A DNA stretch of 64,000 bases. Origin: Oscillatoriales cyanobacterium (GTDB lineage Bacteria > Cyanobacteriota > Cyanobacteriia > Cyanobacteriales > Microcoleaceae). Position numbers and translations under genes: made by a program. Numbering within the stretch: position 1 is the first letter of the stretch; every line of letters begins with the position of its first letter. Below, piece after piece: positions 26,534 through 37,566 of this stretch. The stretch lies in assembly GCA_004293365.1 (NCBI GenBank), contig RDYN01000022.1, forward strand, positions 1 through 64,000, given 5' to 3'. Under the pieces are notes generated by a model. The model was not told the origin of the DNA and searched no databases. It saw only the letters and a list, made by a program, of their open reading frames with translations.

Positions 26534-26850
26534 GTTATCAAGTCCTAATCCAACCACCCGCCTTTGCTGAAATTGAAAACGCCTACCGTTGGATGTGCGA
26601 TTATCTGAGTGCTGATGCTGCAAACCATTGGTATTACGACCTCCAAAACGCGATCGCATCCCTGCAACAGTTTCCTTACCGTTGCTCAGTTGCACCCGAA
26701 GCTGCCATCATTGGTCGGGACATTCGACAATTGTGGGTTGGTAAAGGAAGAAACTATCGGATTCTGTTTGTGGTGGAGAGCGATACCGTCGCGATATTAC
26801 ACATTCGTCACCGTCGTCAAGCCTCTCTAGGTACTGAACCGCCAGAGTAA
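26530..26850 (+). CDS. RelE/ParE-family toxin, 106 aa
   Basis: YQVLIQPPAFAEIENAYRWM at the start, then ANHWYYDLQNAIASLQQFPY, then RDIRQLWVGKGRNYRILFVV and VAILHIRHRRQ. This is the classic ParE/RelE fold order: strand, two helices, C-terminal strands with the RxLxxG...YRIxF...ILxIRHxR pattern. Members inhibit DNA gyrase (ParE) or cleave mRNA on ribosomes (RelE); the C-terminal HIRHRR favours the ParE-like group. It looks complete. Confidence 0.9.
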   Translation: MSYQVLIQPPAFAEIENAYRWMCDYLSADAANHWYYDLQNAIASLQQFPYRCSVAPEAAIIGRDIRQLWVGKGRNYRILFVVESDTVAILHIRHRRQASLGTEPPE

Positions 26851-26870
26851 TCTAATCAAATAGTCAATAA

Positions 26871-26931
26871 AAGGCGAGATCCCCTGACACCAAATACCAA
26901 ACAGTGCGATGATTTTACAAATTGCGATCGC
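26871..26931 (+). repeat. Right 61-bp direct repeat flanking the ParE-type module
   Basis: Same orientation and sequence type as 26140-26200 (AAGGCGAGATCCCCTGACAC...). It starts 20 bp after the toxin stop. Confidence 0.85.
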
Positions 26932-26990
26932 CCTGACTGTTTTTTCCCACAATCACCAAACGCACCGAACCAAGTCAAAACCAGAGGAAT

Positions 26991-29900
26991 CTAATCACAA
27001 TTCAGCATAAAAGTCAACACTGTTTCATCAATTCCCTTGAGTTGCAGCGACTTATATTTAACAATTCGATCCTCCTCAACATAATCTGCAACCGCCGCCG
27101 AAATCAGGACAGAATTTGGTTCCGCCACCTCTTGCAAGCGGGCGGCAATATTCACGCTCGGCCCGATCGCAGTATAATCCGATCGATCGGGGCCGCCAAA
27201 CATCCCCACAACCGCAGTACCCTGGTGAATACCGCAGCGAAACCGCACCGCAGGAACCCCATTTTCCCCAACAATTCCCTGCTCCAACCAGCGCTGGTTA
27301 AGCTCCTTGAGAGCTCGCAGCATTTTGCCAGCAGCAGCTATAGCGCGGCGGACTTGCTCGTTGGGCGTTAGTTCCTCCGGCGCCCCAAACAAAGCCATTA
27401 CCGCATCTCCCACAAACTTATCCACCGTACCGCCGCTGTCAAAAATCGCCTTAGTCATTGCCGCCAAATATTCATTCAACAGCTCAGCTACCCGGCGCGA
27501 TCGCAGCGTATTTGCCATTTGAGTAAAACCGACAATATCGCTAAACAAAATAGTAATCAATCGCGGTTCCGGGCGCAAATCCAAGGCCAAATCTCCAGCC
27601 GCAGCAGCTTTCACCATCGACGGCGGCAAAAATCGGCGCAGCACCGACTCAGTTAAATAATTGTTCAACTGCTGCACTCGCCGCTCGTTTTGCTTGAGGG
27701 CGATTAAATTCCGCACTTCCGCCAACAATTCGCGATCGTTAAAAGGCTTCGACAAATAAGCATCAGCACCCCGTTCTACTCCTTCAATCCGAGTATCTGC
27801 GTCAGCTTTAGCAGTTAGCAAAATTGCCGGAGTTCCCCGCAATTCTTCATCCTGTCGAATCATCCGAATCAAATCCAAACCCGAAATTACAGGCATCATC
27901 AAATCCGTGAGAATTAGATCGGGACGGCGGTTTTTTGCCACGGCAAATCCTTCTTCTCCGTTGCGGGCTAGCAAAACTGCAAAGCCGGAAGCTCGCAGAA
28001 TTTCCGACACATAAAAGCGCAAATCTGGATTGTCGTCAACCACCAAAACCGTGCCAGCTACTGTTTCGGAATTTATCGGTTCTAGAGCCTCAAAGTTATG
28101 ATTTTCTGCTTCATCTTCCGACAAATCCGCCTCCACATCTGCCAGTTCCACCGCAGCTTTGGATGCGTGAAACTCGGCGGGGATTTCCAGTACCCGTTCT
28201 GGGGGCAAATGAGTCGAACCGAAGTGCAGCCAAATACTAAAAGTAGTACCTTCGCCGTAAACAGAATCGACGGAAATTTGACCGCCGTGGAGTTCGACTA
28301 ATTCTTTGACAAGTGCCAAACCTAAACCGCTGCCTTCGTAGGAACGGCTGGCGGAACCTTCGGCTTGGTGAAAGCGCTCGAATAAATAGGGAATTTGTTC
28401 GGTGCGAATGCCGATGCCGGTGTCTTTTACTTGCAACAAACAGTGAGCGCCCGCTGGTTCAACTGTCAGGGTGATTGTTCCCCCTTCTGGGGTGAATTTG
28501 ACAGCATTTGATAGCAGGTTGTAAATAACTTTGTCAAATCTTTCAATATCCAAATAAAGTAAAGGGCATTCTTGCAGTTGGGTGATCAATTGCAGTCCTT
28601 TTTTGTCGCAGTAGGCGCGGAAAGACTCTGCGGTAGAGTAACAGAAACCGACTAAATCGCAGGGGCGAAAACTCGGCTGCATCCGTCCTGCATCGAGGCG
28701 CTGCAAGTCCAGCAGTTGATTTACTAAGCGCAGGAGGCGGCGGGAATTGCGTAAAGCGATGACGGCTTGTTCGTAGGGTAAGTCTTCTTTGCGGCCGCAA
28801 GCTGATTCTAGAGGGCCGATAGTTAGGGTGAGAGGGGTGCGGAATTCGTGGGAGATATTTTGGAAAAATTCGGTTTTGAGCCGATCGGCTTCCAAGAGCC
28901 GTTCCGCCTGCTGTCTGGTAGTCTGGTAGAGGCGCGACTGCTGCACCGCCAAAGCAGCTTGAGTTGCCACTATTTGAGCCAGGTCAATGTCTGAGAGGTT
29001 CCAGCGGCGGGTGCTGCAATTTTGGCGCAGCGAAATGCTGCCGATGATTTTGCCTTCGGAGATTAAGGGCACGACTAACAGGGCGCGGGCTGGCGATCGC
29101 ACTTGCAGTTCTGTAACATTTAAATCGGGGCGTTCGTTGAGGTCTTCAATCGCCACGGGCTCTTTTGATACCATAACTTGCAGCAACACCGGATTGCCGC
29201 GAATCGGCACCAAAGACTGCGGCAGGGAAGGATGGGCAAAAACCCAGCCGGGAGGGTTCGCAGCAGCACTCTCAGCAGCAGTTTGAGGGCTTGGAGGATT
29301 CGCAACTACCTCTGAATTGTTAAAACCCTGTTTTACAGCCACCGTATCCCTATTTGTGTCGTAGAGACCAACGCACTGGACATATTCATCATCTTCTGTC
29401 CACAGAGATAGGGCGCAGCCGTCAACTTGCAAAGCTTGGCCGAGTTGTTGAGTAATCGCTGCAAAAATATTTTGGGGGTCGAGGCTCGATCGAATTGCCG
29501 TAGTAATAGTATTGACTAAGGTCTCGCGCTTTGCCAGCGCCCGTACCTGTTCGTAAGCCCTGGCCTGAGAAAGGGCCAAAGCCGCTTGGTCTGCCACCGT
29601 AATTACTAACTGTACCTCGTGGTCTTGCCATTGGCGCGGTCGATCGAACTGGTGCAGCGCCAAGACTGCCATCAGTTCCATTTGGTAAAACAGCGGTACG
29701 ATTAAGCTCGATCGAATATTCGCAGCTTGGTAAGCCTGCAATCGCTGCTGATTGTCCCAGCTTAAAACTCGATCGTCAGTTTGGGCATCTTGAATCACCT
29801 CCACATCCAGAGTTTCCCAAACCAAATCCGGCAGCAAATCCGGCGAAAGTCTGGCGCTAGAAGCATCTCGTCTAGCTTCAGGATCCCCCCGCAACCCTTT

Positions 29901-30509
29901 AGTTTCCGCCTTCTGATAAACGAACCACTCATCAGCCACCCGCCCGTCTTGGAAAGGCCGCAGCAAACAGCAACTCACCTCAAACATCTGCCCGACGGTT
30001 TCCACAATTCTTTGCAGCATTTGCTGGTAATTGGGAGCCGATCGAATAGTATTGGTAACGGCATAAAGCAGCGATTCTTGCGAGAGAGCCCTCCGCAGTT
30101 CATTCGTGCGCGCTTTCAAGACATTGTGAGTATCAACAGCTTGACTGACAAGAGCTCTAAGTTCTTCAGCATCCCAAGGCTTAGTAACGAATTTGAATAC
30201 TTTGCCAGCATTAATAGCTTCAACTAAATCTTCAACATCCGTATAGCCAGTTAAAATAATTCGGATCACATCGGGGTATTGAGCAGCAGTCAGGCTGAGA
30301 AACTCCGTACCGCTCATTTTTGGCATTCGCTGATCGGAAATAATCACAGCAACCTCTCCCTCTTTTGCCAAAATTTCGAGGGCGGCGGGGCCAGATTCGG
30401 CTCTGAGCACTTTATAGTCTCGATGGAAAGTGCGGTAAAGCAAGTCGAGGTTATCCGGTTCGTCATCGACGATTAGAAGTTTTAGCTTAGGATTTGATTG
30501 GGAATTCAT
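26991..30509 (-). CDS. cyaC: CyaC-like receiver-GAF-kinase-receiver-adenylate cyclase
   Basis: 1172 residues from ATG 30509. Order: REC1 (LKLLIVDDEPDNLDLLYRTF, ~10-125), two GAF domains (~160-310 and ~340-525), HisKA (FFQNISHEFRTPLTLTIGPL), HATPase (NLLSNAVKFTPEGG, GSGLGLALVKELVELHGG), REC2 (VLVVDDNPDLRFYVSEIL, ~830-945) and a class III cyclase (~985-1170). The cyclase has the metal Asp (ILFSDIVGFTQ), Lys and Asp (VDKFVGDAVMALFGAP), the purine-selecting Asp in SDYTAIGPSVNIAARL and the transition-state Asn/Arg in the same segment, so it should make cAMP. The architecture matches CyaC of Anabaena and Spirulina, where phosphorelay controls cAMP output. The symbol is by architecture. Confidence 0.9.
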   Translation of the reverse strand: MNSQSNPKLKLLIVDDEPDNLDLLYRTFHRDYKVLRAESGPAALEILAKEGEVAVIISDQRMPKMSGTEFLSLTAAQYPDVIRIILTGYTDVEDLVEAINAGKVFKFVTKPWDAEELRALVSQAVDTHNVLKARTNELRRALSQESLLYAVTNTIRSAPNYQQMLQRIVETVGQMFEVSCCLLRPFQDGRVADEWFVYQKAETKGLRGDPEARRDASSARLSPDLLPDLVWETLDVEVIQDAQTDDRVLSWDNQQRLQAYQAANIRSSLIVPLFYQMELMAVLALHQFDRPRQWQDHEVQLVITVADQAALALSQARAYEQVRALAKRETLVNTITTAIRSSLDPQNIFAAITQQLGQALQVDGCALSLWTEDDEYVQCVGLYDTNRDTVAVKQGFNNSEVVANPPSPQTAAESAAANPPGWVFAHPSLPQSLVPIRGNPVLLQVMVSKEPVAIEDLNERPDLNVTELQVRSPARALLVVPLISEGKIIGSISLRQNCSTRRWNLSDIDLAQIVATQAALAVQQSRLYQTTRQQAERLLEADRLKTEFFQNISHEFRTPLTLTIGPLESACGRKEDLPYEQAVIALRNSRRLLRLVNQLLDLQRLDAGRMQPSFRPCDLVGFCYSTAESFRAYCDKKGLQLITQLQECPLLYLDIERFDKVIYNLLSNAVKFTPEGGTITLTVEPAGAHCLLQVKDTGIGIRTEQIPYLFERFHQAEGSASRSYEGSGLGLALVKELVELHGGQISVDSVYGEGTTFSIWLHFGSTHLPPERVLEIPAEFHASKAAVELADVEADLSEDEAENHNFEALEPINSETVAGTVLVVDDNPDLRFYVSEILRASGFAVLLARNGEEGFAVAKNRRPDLILTDLMMPVISGLDLIRMIRQDEELRGTPAILLTAKADADTRIEGVERGADAYLSKPFNDRELLAEVRNLIALKQNERRVQQLNNYLTESVLRRFLPPSMVKAAAAGDLALDLRPEPRLITILFSDIVGFTQMANTLRSRRVAELLNEYLAAMTKAIFDSGGTVDKFVGDAVMALFGAPEELTPNEQVRRAIAAAGKMLRALKELNQRWLEQGIVGENGVPAVRFRCGIHQGTAVVGMFGGPDRSDYTAIGPSVNIAARLQEVAEPNSVLISAAVADYVEEDRIVKYKSLQLKGIDETVLTFMLNCD

Positions 30510-31614
30510 GCACCGTTCTCCTGTGCCCCGGGGCAGTTCGATTTAATAAGTCTGATGAAAGGAAGAATTCGCAGGTTTCAATTGCACAAGTCATACCATT
30601 TGCGATTTGCGATGGGGATGACTGATGACATAAGAATTTGGAGTTTGCCCGCAGTTGCATTATTTTTTGAAACTAATGTCACAATAATTCGTGAATCTGA
30701 AGTTTTTGTGAGTGGGCTCCCGGCAAGCATCAACCTTGATTTTTAATGTCTGGGTTTTCAATTCCGAATTCTTCGCTCGCCACAGTTGTCGTGCACCCCA
30801 ATTTTATTATTTAATGATATTCACAAGAATCTCGTCTTGCGGGAAGTGTCCTTGACCCCTCACCTCTATGCTGAGCGCGAACATAGGAATCCGCCACTTT
30901 TAACTGCCCTCTGGATATCTCATAATACATAGGAATAATCTCGTCCCGATCGTGAGTGGATTTGCCTTTCTTTATGTGCTATTATCGCTCATTTTCCTGT
31001 TTTATTAGGTGTGTAAAAACTGTCTGTATCAGCATAAAATAGACAACCAACATCTTCCCCTATGTTTTTCCTGCCTAGGTGATAGCAACTTTAACATTCT
31101 GCCAAGGATATGGCTTTCCTCCCCAGATCCTGTGATCCTGACGGATATTCGGGGGTGGCCCACAGACAACACAGGCGGGGAAGTGCGAGTGACGCAATTG
31201 CTGTACCATTTTAGTGAGACTGGCACTTTTTGGGCAGAGCGTGGCATTTTTTGTGCCTCGTGCAGACCTTCTTGAAGCCAATTACTGCGGCGAAACACCG
31301 CTATCTCGAGCATCCATCTGTTAATCTTAGCTAGGGATGTACTCTGTGGAAACCGGCCAATTAGCTCGATCGAAGTTTTGAAGGTCTCGATCGCCCGCAG
31401 CGCAGTATCGCAGCACAATATCGCTGGACAATATCTAGCCCTCCGGCGCAACAGGTAAGGCCTGTTCGCGAGGGGACGGGCTTCCTGATTGCCCAGCACT
31501 GCTGAAAGCTGGGTTGTCGGGTTCTGGGACAGGCAGCCAACATCCGACTTGCGATCGCGCCCGGTATTAGTCTAGTAGATAGTTGATATTGTCAATTACC
31601 GCTAGACGGATAAA
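30510..31614. other. Long intergenic region with no convincing gene
   Basis: About 1.1 kb after the cyclase start. Several open frames exist (for example 31029-31499 minus and 31009-31275 plus) but their products have erratic composition, overlap on both strands and show no domain. It should contain the cyaC-like promoter. Could be remains of a decayed gene. Confidence 0.6.
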
Positions 31615-31752
31615 TTATATGCGATCGGGTATTTCCGCAAGCACAGAGCGGTAGGCTTCCGGGAACCAGACATTAAAACCTTTTTGATTGTTTTTAATAA
31701 GTTTCCCGCTACCCACAAATCTAGTATTAGGGGATGGGTTTTGATCGGCCAT
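31615..31752 (-). CDS. Candidate small protein, 45 aa
   Basis: ATG 31752 to TAA 31615. The product contains FVGSGKLIKNNQKGFNVWFP and ends in AYRSVLAEIPDRI. Composition is protein-like and the frame is free of low-complexity sequence, unlike its surroundings. No strong ribosome binding site and no recognised family. Confidence 0.35.
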   Translation of the reverse strand: MADQNPSPNTRFVGSGKLIKNNQKGFNVWFPEAYRSVLAEIPDRI

Positions 31753-32047
31753 AAATTTAGTCTCAAATACTGAATATTTCCAATTTACATCAGATAATAG
31801 TTAGAGTAAAGTACAAAAAGAATGCGATCGAATCGCATTCATAAACTCTGAGTATAAGTCACACAATTTAATGTTTTAAATTTAAGGTCTTAAATTTAAG
31901 ATTCTCGATGACGAATATCATGATTGGGAGTTGGTCTAAAGTTACATTCTTTTTTTAAAGTGATATTACGTTATCACCAGAAGTGAAATTTCTCAGATGG
32001 GCAGATCAGAAACCAGCGTAGAAAAATTAATATAGTGACCTGGAATT
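31753..32047. other. AT-rich upstream region of GNAT gene
   Basis: About 300 AT-rich bases including direct repeats of TTTAAATTTAAG (31878-31902). Promoter of the acetyltransferase is expected here. No further gene seen. Confidence 0.4.
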
Positions 32048-32686
32048 GTGAATCCTTCCTTTTTTTCCTCAGCTTCTCATCAACAACAAACTCCCGGACT
32101 TTCTGGCTTTTCGATCCGGGTAGCTGCATCGAACGACTTGACGCAGCTAGCCGATATTTTGGCCATGAGCTTTCATTCCCGCGAGGGCTTTGTAGAATGG
32201 GTGTATCCAGTGTTGCGTTTAGGCATTTACGAAGATTTAAAAAATCGACTGCGTTCTAAGGCAGAACACTACATTTGTCTCGTTGCTGAGCTAGTCTCGC
32301 GGGAGTCAGGAATGCAGAATTATCGATCGCACCAAACTCAGTCTATAGCAGGAACAATAGAAATGGCTCTGCGTTCTCGATTCCCTTGGCAAATCCCGAA
32401 TTCAGACTATCCTTACCTGTCAAATTTAGCAGTTCACCCGGAGTATCGGCGGCAGGGAGTTGCTCAACAACTGCTCGACAACTGCGAGAATACAGCCCGA
32501 GAATGGGGATTTTCCGAGATTTACCTCCACGTTTTGGAAAACAATCATGGGGCGCGACAATTGTACTATCAAGCAGGCTACCGCTTGGAACAAGTGGATT
32601 GGCATTGGACTTATTGGCTGTTCGGCCAGCCGCGCCGGCTATTTTTACGCAAGCAGATTTCGTTGTCATCAACTCAGTATGGGTAG
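32048..32686 (+). CDS. GNAT-family N-acetyltransferase, 212 aa
   Basis: GTG start at 32048. The GNAT core is clear: FSIRVAASNDLTQLADILA at the N-terminus, YLSNLAVHPEYRRQGVAQQL (motif A, acetyl-CoA pyrophosphate loop RRQGVA), then IYLHVLENNHGARQLYYQAG and YRLEQ (motif B). It transfers acetyl from acetyl-CoA to an amine of unknown identity. The RSKAEHYICLVAE insertion before motif A is typical of a cyanobacterial/plastid-type group. Stands alone. Confidence 0.85.
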   Translation: MNPSFFSSASHQQQTPGLSGFSIRVAASNDLTQLADILAMSFHSREGFVEWVYPVLRLGIYEDLKNRLRSKAEHYICLVAELVSRESGMQNYRSHQTQSIAGTIEMALRSRFPWQIPNSDYPYLSNLAVHPEYRRQGVAQQLLDNCENTAREWGFSEIYLHVLENNHGARQLYYQAGYRLEQVDWHWTYWLFGQPRRLFLRKQISLSSTQYG

Positions 32687-32848
32687 TGGTGCATAAGCGC
32701 CTGCTTTTCGCACGCTCAATCGTTAGGGAGAAAGGGTTGTATCAATTGCATCATTGAAGAAAGCAGCACTACCCAATTTCTACCTCCTGCTTCACTTCTA
32801 GTTGAACTTGAGCCTCAACAAATAGCGATTCCTTGATAATCAATTTGT

Positions 32849-33511
32849 TCATGAGGCTTGAGATTGTTCGAGAAATTTTTGTCTCCTTGATGCGAAGGCC
32901 GCCAAATCTGCCTTGGTGAATTGGGTTTGTTGCCATGAGGGACGAGACATTAGTCGATCGCACCAAGCTTTAATTTTAGGATATCCGTCTATGGATACAT
33001 CAACCCAGGACAGCAAAGGCACGACGGTACCAGCAACGCAATCGGCTAAAGTTACATGATTGCTACCGAAGAAAGGGCGATCGTCCAACAAACCTTCAAA
33101 GAATGTCAACACAGTATCGACTTTTTCCTTAGCCTTTGCGATTTCCTGCGCTTCGGGAATTCCCCAGCCCATTTTTTCACTGCTGAGGGGGTAAAGTGCC
33201 GGCCCAAGTTCATTAACCGTGACCAATTCTACCATTTTCACAACTGCCAAATCTTTCGCATCTTTCGGGAGCATTGCCGGTTCGGGATACTTCGCTTCTA
33301 GATATTCAAGAATTGCCAGAGACTCGACGACAGTGAAACCATCATCGACCAAAACAGGGACGCGATGAAAAGGATTCATTGCCACAAATTCAGGCTCTAA
33401 ATGATCGCCGTCCAAGTAGATTGTTATTAATTCAAAGTCGAGGTTTTTTTCGATGAGGGCAACCCACACGCGGCTGGAGTTGGTGGAAATGGGAATATGG
33501 TAAAGTTTCAT
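32849..33511 (-). CDS. Glutathione S-transferase
   Basis: 220 residues from ATG 33511. Thioredoxin-like N-domain: KLYHIPISTNSSRVWVALIE, with the cis-Pro region HRVPVLVDDG and the glutathione-binding VVESLAILEYL. The all-helical C-domain contains the conserved N-capping motif in LADCVAGTVVPLLSWV. It conjugates glutathione to electrophiles or reduces peroxides in the cytoplasm; class not determined. Monocistronic by position. Confidence 0.9.
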   Translation of the reverse strand: MKLYHIPISTNSSRVWVALIEKNLDFELITIYLDGDHLEPEFVAMNPFHRVPVLVDDGFTVVESLAILEYLEAKYPEPAMLPKDAKDLAVVKMVELVTVNELGPALYPLSSEKMGWGIPEAQEIAKAKEKVDTVLTFFEGLLDDRPFFGSNHVTLADCVAGTVVPLLSWVDVSIDGYPKIKAWCDRLMSRPSWQQTQFTKADLAAFASRRQKFLEQSQAS

Positions 33512-33748
33512 AAATTTTGTGCGTGGTTGTTGAGAGAGTCAGCTTTTGGGGGTTGAGTTGCCGATCGGGCTACTGAAAATATTTAGATTTTAGTCAATTT
33601 TACACGCACAGGGGGCGATCGTACTTCTGGCACAATCGGACATCATTACCTGTAGTGCGATCGAGCTTGGATAGCATTTGATAACTTACGCTGCTAAACT
33701 GGTACAGCACACAGCGGTTGATCGCTTGTCAAGTTTCGAGGCTGTATT

Positions 33749-34225
33749 ATGACCGTTAACTACCGAGTTGCAGCGATCGCCGATATGACGCTTCTTTTAG
33801 AACTTGTTAAAGAGTTTCATAAAAAAGAACAATTGGAATTCGACGAAAAAGTCGATCGTGATGTTTTAGCAAATCTTTTGGCTGATGCGTCTTTGGGAAA
33901 AGTGTGGCTGATTCAGCAAGAAGATGAGGCGATCGGCTATATTATTTTGACGCTGGGTTACAGTTTAGAATACCGAGGACGGGATGCCTTTATTGACGAG
34001 TTTTATATCCGACCCAACTATCGCGGACAAGGCATTGGAACTCAGACTTTAGCATTTGCAGAGGATACCTGCCGAGTTTTGGGAGTCCAAGCTCTTCATC
34101 TGGAAGTAGATTTTGAAAATCCCGATGCACAGCGTCTTTATCACAGAGTAGGTTATCAAAGTCATAACCGTTTTCTGATGACTAAAAATTTGGCAGTCTC
34201 TGAAGACAAGGATTTGGGCAATTAA
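33749..34225 (+). CDS. GNAT-family N-acetyltransferase, 158 aa
   Basis: ATG 33749. NYRVAAIADMTLLLELVKEF at the start, strands VWLIQQEDEAIGYIILTLGY, then DEFYIRPNYRGQGIGTQTL (acetyl-CoA loop RGQGIG) and LHLEVDFENPDAQRLYHRVG. A compact single-domain acetyltransferase; substrate unknown. Unrelated in detail to the GNAT at 32048. Confidence 0.9.
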   Translation: MTVNYRVAAIADMTLLLELVKEFHKKEQLEFDEKVDRDVLANLLADASLGKVWLIQQEDEAIGYIILTLGYSLEYRGRDAFIDEFYIRPNYRGQGIGTQTLAFAEDTCRVLGVQALHLEVDFENPDAQRLYHRVGYQSHNRFLMTKNLAVSEDKDLGN

Positions 34226-34253
34226 GAATGTTCTCACACTCTTGATGGGCTGA

Positions 34254-34631
34254 TTATTGATTGATAGTGACTTCCTGGCGCACAGACGAGGTAATCGCCT
34301 CTACTAGAAATAATCGCTCGCTAAGTGACAAATTAAGCGTTAATTTCATTAATTCTTGAAAAGATAATTCTTCTTTTGCATATTCGGAAGAATTATCATT
34401 CCGATCTGGCGAAAAAACCTCATCAGAACTTAAAGGCTTGACTGAAGTATTATGCTCTAAACTTTTCTTCATATCTGCGAGTAGAAGCTCTAAAAATTTA
34501 ATATCGTTCCCTAGATCCGCAGCCTCATCCTCTTCTATATCTTCAATTACCTGCAAACGTTCTTGATAGGCATTGATTTGATGTTCGATCGCTTCTATAA
34601 TAAACCTTAAATCTTTAAATGATAAATTCAT
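34254..34631 (-). CDS. Helical protein, third gene of RelE-like operon, 125 aa
   Basis: ATG 34631. N-terminal coiled-coil-like region (EAIEHQINAYQERLQVIEDI, then many Glu/Asp) and a C-terminal helix EELSFQELMKLTLNLSLSER. It begins 5 bp after the stop of the RelE-like gene. Small acidic helical proteins beside RelE-like toxins are often antitoxins, but the order (toxin first) and size are not diagnostic. Confidence 0.65.
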   Translation of the reverse strand: MNLSFKDLRFIIEAIEHQINAYQERLQVIEDIEEDEAADLGNDIKFLELLLADMKKSLEHNTSVKPLSSDEVFSPDRNDNSSEYAKEELSFQELMKLTLNLSLSERLFLVEAITSSVRQEVTINQ

Positions 34632-34636
34632 ATTGC

Positions 34637-35149
34637 TTAGCTGTCATTTGATTTATTTTCTCCAAGTTTATCCTCGACCGTTTCACCGTCTCCACTATCG
34701 GCTAAATTGTTACTTTCATCTGAAACTTCATAATTATCCATAATTTCAAGCAATAAATGCTTTAAATTCTTATCCGGTGGTCGTTTCTCAAATTCTGCGT
34801 GTGTGTAAATCCAAATTAACACAACTTCTTTTTTTGTAATATCTAACAAATATATAAGTCGCCCCTGTTCCGCAGATCCGCGAAGCTGAGGCATTTTAAA
34901 CTCCAGCTTCCACAATTCCAATCCCTCACGGCTACTGCCTTTAGGCCATTGTTTAGGCCATTGTTCTAAATGTCCCAACGGTGGACGGGGACGGGGGTCA
35001 ACAGTCAAAATTCTAAGAAATTTTTGGATTAATTCGACAAATTTTACTAATCCTGTCTGATTTTTACGATAGCGATCGCGGATTAGTTTTTGCTGGGTTC
35101 TCTCAAAGTTCTTCGAGAGCTTGATTTGAAATTGCTCTGATCCGTTCAC
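34637..35149 (-). CDS. RelE-like protein, second gene of operon, 170 aa
   Basis: GTG start at 35149, overlapping the upstream gene by 47 bp in another frame; no better in-frame start is apparent. FQIKLSKNFERTQQKLIRDR and FVELIQKFLRILTVDPRPRP match the helical part of RelE-type toxins. WKLEFKMPQLRGSAEQGRLI and EVVLIWIYTHAEFEKRP match the C-terminal strands (basic strand, then VLIWIYTHxEF). A 35-residue acidic tail rich in Asp/Glu/Ser is additional and could act as a built-in neutraliser. Confidence 0.7.
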   Translation of the reverse strand: MNGSEQFQIKLSKNFERTQQKLIRDRYRKNQTGLVKFVELIQKFLRILTVDPRPRPPLGHLEQWPKQWPKGSSREGLELWKLEFKMPQLRGSAEQGRLIYLLDITKKEVVLIWIYTHAEFEKRPPDKNLKHLLLEIMDNYEVSDESNNLADSGDGETVEDKLGENKSNDS

Positions 35150-35597
35150 AGGCCTCCTCCGCCGTCATCGCCGAGCTAGTTTCCCACTCTGTAAAAGTCT
35201 CTTCCAGGGCTTCAGATAGTGCTTTTTCATAAGCCATATCTTCCCGTTCAATCCCACTTAAAATTGCATTAAGAAGACGTTGAAATGCTCCAGCATAAGC
35301 TATAAAAGCATCTTGCTCACCTTTGATTGCAATTGAAAACAAAGAAAAAGCCAAATAAAAACGTCTTAAAAACTTAATAAAAACTCCCTTAATTCCTTGA
35401 GGGGGTTCAATTAAGGCATAGGCAAAAATTTTGAGTAATTCTCGTGTTTCAGAGGGAATCTGTTCCCAACGAGCGTCAATGATTACAGCTAAATTGTTTG
35501 CTTTTTGAGCCAGTTCCCAAAACTTTGAAGCGCTGGACGTGCGCGGCTGAAATATCTGCCGAATTTCGCTGGGGCTAATTGTAATAGTGGCTGACAT
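35103..35597 (-). CDS. Uncharacterised helical protein, first gene of RelE-like operon, 164 aa
   Basis: ATG 35597 is preferred (GAGG about 10 bp upstream); a GTG at 35639 is in frame. The protein is helical, with ITISPSEIRQIFQPRTSSAS at the start, an internal hydrophobic patch (LRRFYLAFSLFSIAIKG) and an acidic C-terminus (TEWETSSAMTAEEACERI). It heads a tight three-gene unit. No family recognised; it may be an antitoxin or regulator of the RelE-like product. Confidence 0.65.
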   Translation of the reverse strand: MSATITISPSEIRQIFQPRTSSASKFWELAQKANNLAVIIDARWEQIPSETRELLKIFAYALIEPPQGIKGVFIKFLRRFYLAFSLFSIAIKGEQDAFIAYAGAFQRLLNAILSGIEREDMAYEKALSEALEETFTEWETSSAMTAEEACERIRAISNQALEEL

Positions 35598-35705
35598 TGG
35601 CCTGACCTCTTGCGATGCGATCGCTTTACTGATACTCACTCATTCTTAGTATATCAGTCAGGCCCTAAAAAAAATTAGCTGTCATTACCAGTAGACACGT
35701 CATAC

Positions 35706-35732
35706 GAAAAAGGCGGGCCCGAAAGCCCGCCC
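35706..35732 (-). terminator. Rho-independent terminator of groESL
   Basis: On the minus strand, stem GGCGGGC / GCCCGCC around TTTCGG, directly followed by TTTTT (plus-strand A run 35707-35711). It sits 16 bp beyond the groEL stop. Confidence 0.9.
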
Positions 35733-35747
35733 CATCAAACTATCGAC

Positions 35748-37400
<1,653 letters not shown>

Positions 37401-37427
37401 TTAGAGGGTTTGAGATTTTTGATTGGG

Positions 37428-37563
37428 TGTGTCATTAGTTGTTGGGCGGTGTTCGCTTTAAACTGATGACTGATGACTGATGACTTTAATCATTTGTCCT
37501 GTGTCATTAGTTGTTGGGCGGTGTTCGCTTTAAACTAATGACTGATGACTGATGACTGATGAT
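37428..37563. repeat. 72-bp tandem duplication between groES and groEL
   Basis: Two units, each GTGTCATTAGTTGTTGGGCG GTGTTCGCTTTAAACT followed by runs of GATGACT. They widen the groES-groEL gap to 178 bp. The GATGACT/TAGTCATT microrepeat resembles that at 40741. Confidence 0.85.
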
Positions 37564-37566
37564 TAA

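Noticed and set aside
31029-31499. 156-residue minus-strand frame
   Set aside because: Erratic composition, no domain and competing frames on the other strand.
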